Assembly (NCBI GenBank): GCA_031270785.1
Contig: JAISWM010000087.1
Span: forward strand, 1 to 18,884
Origin: Oscillospiraceae bacterium
GTDB taxonomy: Bacteria; Bacillota; Clostridia; Oscillospirales; Acutalibacteraceae
DNA length: 18,884 bases
Direction: 5' to 3'
Under the pieces are notes generated by a model. The model saw nothing but the letters and a program-made list of their open reading frames with translations, searched no databases and was not told the DNA's origin. Position 1 is the first letter of the stretch; each line of letters starts with the position of its first letter. Below are positions 15,181-18,884 of the stretch, one piece after another. The translations under genes were made by a program, and so were the position numbers.

Positions 15181-15912
15181 TTATTTTTTTTCAAAAACCA
15201 GTTTTGAATTGTCATCAATATCAATTTTTAATTCGTTCCTACTCTTTAACGATTTAATTATAGCTGCATGTATTTCTTTTAAATGGTTAGTTCTAGTTAC
15301 ATATTGTGTGGCCAGCGCTGTACCATATACTTTCACCTGATGTCTCGCATGATTCACGTCATCTTTTAAAAGAGAAACTTGAGCATTAAGACCCCTATTG
15401 TCAGTTCTAAGGCGTTCTGATTGTTGTTGCAGTGCTTCAATATGACTTTCTAAAGTTTGGCGTTCATTATTTAGCTGTTGTTGCAGTTCTTCATTTTGAG
15501 TTCGAGGTTGATTAATTTCAGCCATACGATTTTCTAAAGCTTGGCATTCTTCATCTAGCTGTTGTTGCAGTTCTTCTATACGATTTTTTAAAGCTTGGCA
15601 TTCTTCATCTAGTTGCAGTTCTTCATTTTGAGTTCGAGGTTGATTAATTTCAGCCATACGATTTTCTAAAGCTTGGCATTCTTCATTTAGCTGTTGTTGC
15701 AGTTCTTCATTTTGAGTTTGAAATTGTTGAGATTTTGAAAAATTAAAAATAGCACATAGTGCAAACAAAATTGAAGTGCCAGACAGCACAATAGTAGTAA
15801 CATACTTTTTTTCAGAAGGGGTTTCGATTTTGTTTGTAATTTTTAACTCATTTGCAGCACAATAACTTGCAGTAAAACAAATTGTTAACAAAATTGCTAT
15901 TAATTTTTTCAT
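15181..15912 (-). CDS. Signal-bearing membrane protein with long Gln-rich coiled coil (paralogue 2)
   Basis: A 243-residue paralogue, upstream partner of the gene at 14355-15110. The first 58 residues (signal and membrane segments) are nearly identical to those of paralogue 1. The coiled coil is built differently, from repeats of about 29 residues (QNEELQQQLNEECQALEN, then RMAEINQPRT) that appear about three times, one shortened. A less repetitive SERLRTDNRGLNAQVSLL region and the KLVFEK end follow. GGAGAA stands 4-5 nt before the ATG at 15912; an in-frame ATG at 15924 lacks a suitable site. The two genes are 70 bp apart with matching flanks, so they arose by tandem duplication of an approximately 800-bp unit, and repeat number has since changed. 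Function is unknown. Confidence 0.85.
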   Translation of the reverse strand: MKKLIAILLTICFTASYCAANELKITNKIETPSEKKYVTTIVLSGTSILFALCAIFNFSKSQQFQTQNEELQQQLNEECQALENRMAEINQPRTQNEELQLDEECQALKNRIEELQQQLDEECQALENRMAEINQPRTQNEELQQQLNNERQTLESHIEALQQQSERLRTDNRGLNAQVSLLKDDVNHARHQVKVYGTALATQYVTRTNHLKEIHAAIIKSLKSRNELKIDIDDNSKLVFEKK

Positions 15913-15947
15913 AAAGTTCTCCATCTAATAGAATATGAAATTACCAC

Positions 15948-16064
15948 TATAGTTGTTACGATTTAAAACAGTCCTCAAAAGTAAATTTATCCGTGTACTT
16001 TCTCCCGGCCGTCGGCCGGGAGAAAGTCATAAAAATCAGACGCTTTTCAAACGAAACAGCTATA
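15948..16064. repeat. Family C palindromic repeat, full copy
   Basis: TATAGTTGTTACGATTTAAAAC to TTTTCAAACGAAACAGCTATA around the perfect hairpin ACTTTCTCCCGGCC/GGCCGGGAGAAAGT. Compared with 8782-8898, the core carries a compensating A-T to G-C pair change, which keeps the stem. Confidence 0.9.
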
Positions 16065-16214
16065 CTTTATCTTTCCCCTTCGAACTTCCGTTAAATTAAG
16101 TTTAACAGATATAGCTGTTTTTGTCAAGGGTTTTGGACAATAATATTTTTTAAAAAATTCCTTTTTGTGAAAGAAAAAAATCCCAATTATTTTGAGGCAT
16201 AACCAATAATGGTG

Positions 16215-16294
16215 ATGAGTCAAATTATTTGATAATATCTTCTCCCCCGAGGCGGTGGGAAAAGAAGGGATTTCAATTATTTTGAGGCATAACT
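16215..16294 (-). repeat. Family A palindromic repeat, degenerate
   Basis: Minus-strand family A: TTATGCCTCAAAATAATTG at one end and GATAATATC... with GTCAAATTATTT at the other. The core CTCCCCCGAG/GCGGTGGG is partly eroded. A further half arm (AATCCCAATTATTTTGAGGCA) lies at about 16180-16200. Confidence 0.6.
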
Positions 16295-16306
16295 CCACTA
16301 ATTTAG

Positions 16307-16346
16307 CAGGCACTATATCTTTTTAGTGCCTGCTTTCTGCTTTTTG
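16307..16346 (+). terminator. Terminator-like hairpin
   Basis: GCAGGCACTA pairs perfectly with TAGTGCCTGC around a short T-rich loop, followed on the plus strand by TTTCTGCTTTTT. It sits about 85 bp past the hppA stop. The T-run faces plus-strand transcription, and no plus-strand gene ends just before it, so it may act against read-through or mark a lost gene. It is not part of repeat families A-D. Confidence 0.45.
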
Positions 16347-16430
16347 TACTATATATATTATAGCTAATATTAATAAAGCTGAACGTAACTGGGATTACCT
16401 AAAATATTACTTATAGTGCCTACATCTATT

Positions 16431-18539
16431 TTATATCAAATGCATAGCTATAGTAACTCCGGCAAAAACTATAGATACTATGGAAGTAAGTTTTATTAAT
16501 ATATTAATTGAAGGTCCTGAGGTGTCTTTAAAAGGATCTCCTACCGTGTCTCCAACTACTGCCGCTTTATGGCATTCAGACCCTTTACCGCCCAAGTTGC
16601 CAGCTTCTATATATTTTTTTGCGTTGTCCCATGCACCGCCGGCATTTGACATCATTATCGCTAAAACAAATCCCGTTATAGTGTTCCCGGCAAGAAATCC
16701 GGCTACGCCATTTACTCCTAAAATAATCCCCACTATTACCGGCACCACAACTGCCAATATTGCCGGAGGTATCATCAATCTTTGAGAGGATTTTGTACAT
16801 AAGTCAATACATGATTCGTAGTCCGGTTCTGCTTCTCCGGTTAAAAGGCCTTTTATATTTTTAAACTGCCTCCTTACCTCATGAACTATACTTTGTGCCG
16901 CTTTACCCACTGCTGACATTGTCATTGCGGCAAACAAAAACGGAAGCATTGCTCCTATAAAAAGCCCCACAAGCACCGCCGGATTGTTAACACTTAAATT
17001 AAACTTCATATTCGGCGATAATCTTCCTATTTCAGCTATATAAGACGCAATCAACGCAAGCGCTGTTAATGCCGCGGATCCTATTGCAAAACCTTTTCCA
17101 GTAGCTGCAGTTGTATTTCCGAGGGAATCAAGCGCATCTGTTTTGGCTCTTACGTCGTCTCCCATTCCTGTCATTTCCGCTATTCCGCCGGCATTATCCG
17201 CTATTGGGCCATAAGCGTCAGTTGCCAAAGTTATACCAAGCGTTGATAACATTCCAACTGCTGCCACTCCTACCCCATAAAGCCCTTTACTAAAACTTGT
17301 TGGGTCGAGTATATTGCCTCCGCACGAAAAGAAACTTATTATTACCGCCGCGCCTATAATTATAACAGGGAGTACAGTAGAAAGCATACCCAAGGAAAGT
17401 CCGCTTATTATCACGGTCGCCGGACCCGTTTCCGCTGATTTCGCAAGTTCTTTTGTGGGTTTATAAGTATCTGAAGTATAGTATTCCGTAGTAAATCCTA
17501 TCAAAACTCCCGATAAAAGCCCTGACATGATTGCATAAAATACACCTATTTCACGTGGCAAAAATGACTTTACTATACAAAATGAAATCCCCGCTATTAA
17601 TATTGCGCTAATATATGTGCCTGTGCGAAGAGATCTTAGAAGTGATTTTTGATTTGCGTTTTCTTTTGCTCGCACAAAAAATGATCCTATAATCGAAGCA
17701 AGTATTCCGAAAGCGGCTAAGCAAAGCGGCACGCTTACTCCTTTCATGCCAAACCCCGCAGACACCGCCAGCGCAGACGACGAAAGCAAAGCACTCACAT
17801 ATGATTCATATAAATCCGCCCCCATTCCGGCAACATCACCAACGTTATCGCCGACATTGTCCGCTATAACCGCCGGATTTCTTGGGTCATCTTCAGGGAT
17901 TCCCACTTCTACTTTTCCAACTAAATCTGCGCCTACGTCGGCGGCTTTAGTAAATATTCCCCCGCCCACTCTGGCAAAAAGCGCCATGCAAGATACCCCG
18001 ATTCCAAATGTCAACATATTGGACGTAATTTGCTGAGTTATAAATGTTTCATTTACCATAGGCTCTACAGCTGTATACCAAAACCTTAAAAAGAAAAACC
18101 ATATCGACATATCTAAAAGGCCTAATCCCACAACCGCAAACCCCATAACCGACCCTGAAGAAAAAGCTATTTTTAAACCTTTATTTAAACTGTTTTTTGC
18201 CGCGCATGCCGTGCGCGCGTTAGCCATAGTAGCGGTTTTCATGCCGACATATCCCGAAAGAGCCGAAAAGAATCCGCCGGTTATAAACGCAAACGGTACG
18301 AATTTATTTACATATCCGCACAAAGACATTACTAAAAGTACAGCAAACATTACTCCAAAAAATATAGATACTCCTTTGTACTGCCTTTTAAGGTACGCAC
18401 TTGCTCCTTTTCTAATTGCGTGTGAAATTTTTATCATTTGCTTGGTGCCTTCGGGTTGAATTTTAACTCTATAAAACATAAGTCCCGCAAAACACAATGA
18501 TATTAACGCGCATATTGCCACAAACCATATTATACTCAT
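16431..18539 (-). CDS. hppA: Membrane ion-pumping pyrophosphatase, K+-dependent class
   Basis: An integral membrane enzyme that couples hydrolysis of pyrophosphate to export of H+ or Na+. The 702 residues have about 16 hydrophobic segments and the family signatures. These are DVGADLVGKVEVGIPEDDPRN, NPAVIADNVGDNVGDVAGMGADL, LATDAYGPIADNAGGIAEM, and the C-terminal GGAWDNAKKYIE and HKAAVVGDTVGDPFKDTSGP. The GNTTAATGKG motif has Ala and Gly where K+-independent enzymes have Lys and Thr, so K+ activation is expected. Whether the pumped ion is Na+ or H+ cannot be settled by eye. The open frame extends to 18635 through a family A repeat, but the ATG at 18539 matches the family N-terminus. AGGAG lies 13 nt upstream, a long spacing. 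The gene is monocistronic and downstream of an intact hairpin repeat in its leader. Confidence 0.96.
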   Translation of the reverse strand: MSIIWFVAICALISLCFAGLMFYRVKIQPEGTKQMIKISHAIRKGASAYLKRQYKGVSIFFGVMFAVLLVMSLCGYVNKFVPFAFITGGFFSALSGYVGMKTATMANARTACAAKNSLNKGLKIAFSSGSVMGFAVVGLGLLDMSIWFFFLRFWYTAVEPMVNETFITQQITSNMLTFGIGVSCMALFARVGGGIFTKAADVGADLVGKVEVGIPEDDPRNPAVIADNVGDNVGDVAGMGADLYESYVSALLSSSALAVSAGFGMKGVSVPLCLAAFGILASIIGSFFVRAKENANQKSLLRSLRTGTYISAILIAGISFCIVKSFLPREIGVFYAIMSGLLSGVLIGFTTEYYTSDTYKPTKELAKSAETGPATVIISGLSLGMLSTVLPVIIIGAAVIISFFSCGGNILDPTSFSKGLYGVGVAAVGMLSTLGITLATDAYGPIADNAGGIAEMTGMGDDVRAKTDALDSLGNTTAATGKGFAIGSAALTALALIASYIAEIGRLSPNMKFNLSVNNPAVLVGLFIGAMLPFLFAAMTMSAVGKAAQSIVHEVRRQFKNIKGLLTGEAEPDYESCIDLCTKSSQRLMIPPAILAVVVPVIVGIILGVNGVAGFLAGNTITGFVLAIMMSNAGGAWDNAKKYIEAGNLGGKGSECHKAAVVGDTVGDPFKDTSGPSINILIKLTSIVSIVFAGVTIAMHLI

Positions 18540-18564
18540 TTTTTCAAATCCACTCCTAATTTTC

Positions 18565-18646
18565 AGTCGTGTCTCAAAATAGTTGAAATTCCTTCTTTCA
18601 CCCCCGCCGTAGGCGGGGGTGAAAGATATTATCAATTAATTTGGAC
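18565..18646 (+). repeat. Family A palindromic repeat in the hppA leader
   Basis: AGTCGTGTCTCAAAATAGTTG, the perfect core TTCACCCCCGCC/GGCGGGGGTGAA, then GATATTATCAATTAATTTGG. It ends only 8 bp from the AGGAG of hppA, so a transcript from further upstream would carry this hairpin right beside the ribosome binding site. Confidence 0.9.
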
Positions 18647-18789
18647 CACTACCTAATTTTCAACTAAAAAACTAAGTTTACTGGGGCTATCTTCCCCTGC
18701 GCCAGTCGGCATGAAAAGCGATTTACAAACGCTTTATTAAATTCAAAAATAATGCAAAATATGAAAACTATTGACATACCAAATAAACC

Positions 18790-18818
18790 TTGCATTTTTG
18801 CACCAAGTATGTTATAAT
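18790..18818 (+). promoter_or_regulatory. Sigma-A-like promoter reading toward the window end
   Basis: TTGCAT (18790-18795), a 17-nt spacer, and TATAAT (18813-18818). The expected start is within a base or two of the ATG at 18825, so the transcript would be essentially leaderless; no Shine-Dalgarno sequence is seen. Confidence 0.6.
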
Positions 18819-18824
18819 ATGGAC

Positions 18825-18884
18825 ATGGATAACGAACTGAAAACTAATGCGGTACGGTTGAGCCAAGAACAGCAATACGAGCTT
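18825..18884 (+). CDS. N-terminus of a probable IS transposase (runs off the window)
   Basis: Only the first 20 codons are present (MDNELKTNAVRLSQEQQYEL). The LSQEQQYEL piece resembles the start of the helix-turn-helix domain at the N-terminus of IS630-like transposases, but so short a stretch also fits other DNA-binding proteins. An in-frame ATG at 18819 overlaps the -10 box, so 18825 is preferred. No ribosome binding site is visible upstream. If it is an IS, its left end should lie between about 18650 and 18790; no inverted repeat partner can be tested inside the window. Confidence 0.45.
   Translation, partial: MDNELKTNAVRLSQEQQYEL

Noticed and set aside
16047..16313. Minus-strand 88-codon open frame
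   Set aside because: Mostly repeat sequence with no start signal. Its phrases (LCLKIIEI, FPTASGE) repeat like those in other repeat-derived frames.

Overview
The window looks like part of an AT-rich genome from the Bacillota, most likely Clostridia and possibly a host-associated or reduced lineage. Evidence is the strong GGAGG-type ribosome binding sites, the rplS-lepB and gmk-rpoZ neighbourhoods, a YabE-type G5/3D cell-wall protein, a K+-class membrane pyrophosphatase, and double-glycine leader peptides of the kind found in gut Clostridia. About 17 genes cover only about 65% of the sequence. Nearly every gap between genes holds GC-rich hairpin repeats, which is unusual for a free-living Clostridium and suggests genome erosion or repeat invasion. 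The lineage is inference; no rRNA marker is present.

Layout. 1-2640: repeats, then on the minus strand an amino-acid ABC importer (a fused binding protein-permease followed by its ATPase) behind a sigma-A-like promoter. 2677-4000: repeats around a secreted or membrane protein with an internal 95-residue duplication. 4120-5088: dusB on the plus strand. 5100-8550: a dense repeat zone holding two divergent signal peptidase I genes downstream of rplS, all on the minus strand. 8550-10330: two paralogous minus-strand genes for small double-glycine-leader zinc-ribbon peptides, separated by a roughly 153-bp tandem repeat. 10330-11145: a geneless stretch with an orphan promoter and a nested mobile repeat. 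11146-13056 (plus strand): a YabE-like 3D-domain protein and a Nif11-like-leader peptide that resembles a bacteriocin precursor. 13271-14105 (minus): rpoZ and gmk, coupled end to start. 14355-15912 (minus): a tandem pair of coiled-coil membrane proteins. 16431-18539 (minus): the ion-pumping pyrophosphatase. 18790-18884: promoter and first codons of a probable IS transposase running off the end.

Four intergenic repeat families recur and recombine with each other. A is about 80-85 bp, begins with GGTC(G/A)TGTCTCAAAA and is an imperfect palindrome. B is about 104 bp with TATAGYAAAAATC ends. C is about 117 bp with TATAGCTGTT ends. D is a MITE-like element of about 145 bp with AGACCTGTCCGTAAA inverted ends and an apparent ATT target duplication. 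A, B and C share a GC-rich core, and many copies are half of one family joined at the core to half of another.

Functionally the window combines housekeeping genes (translation, nucleotide metabolism, protein export, ion energetics) with three exported-peptide genes and three repeat-rich membrane or envelope proteins. The exported peptides have no transporter or modification enzyme inside the window. These peptides and the mosaic hairpin system are the most promising candidates for something undescribed.
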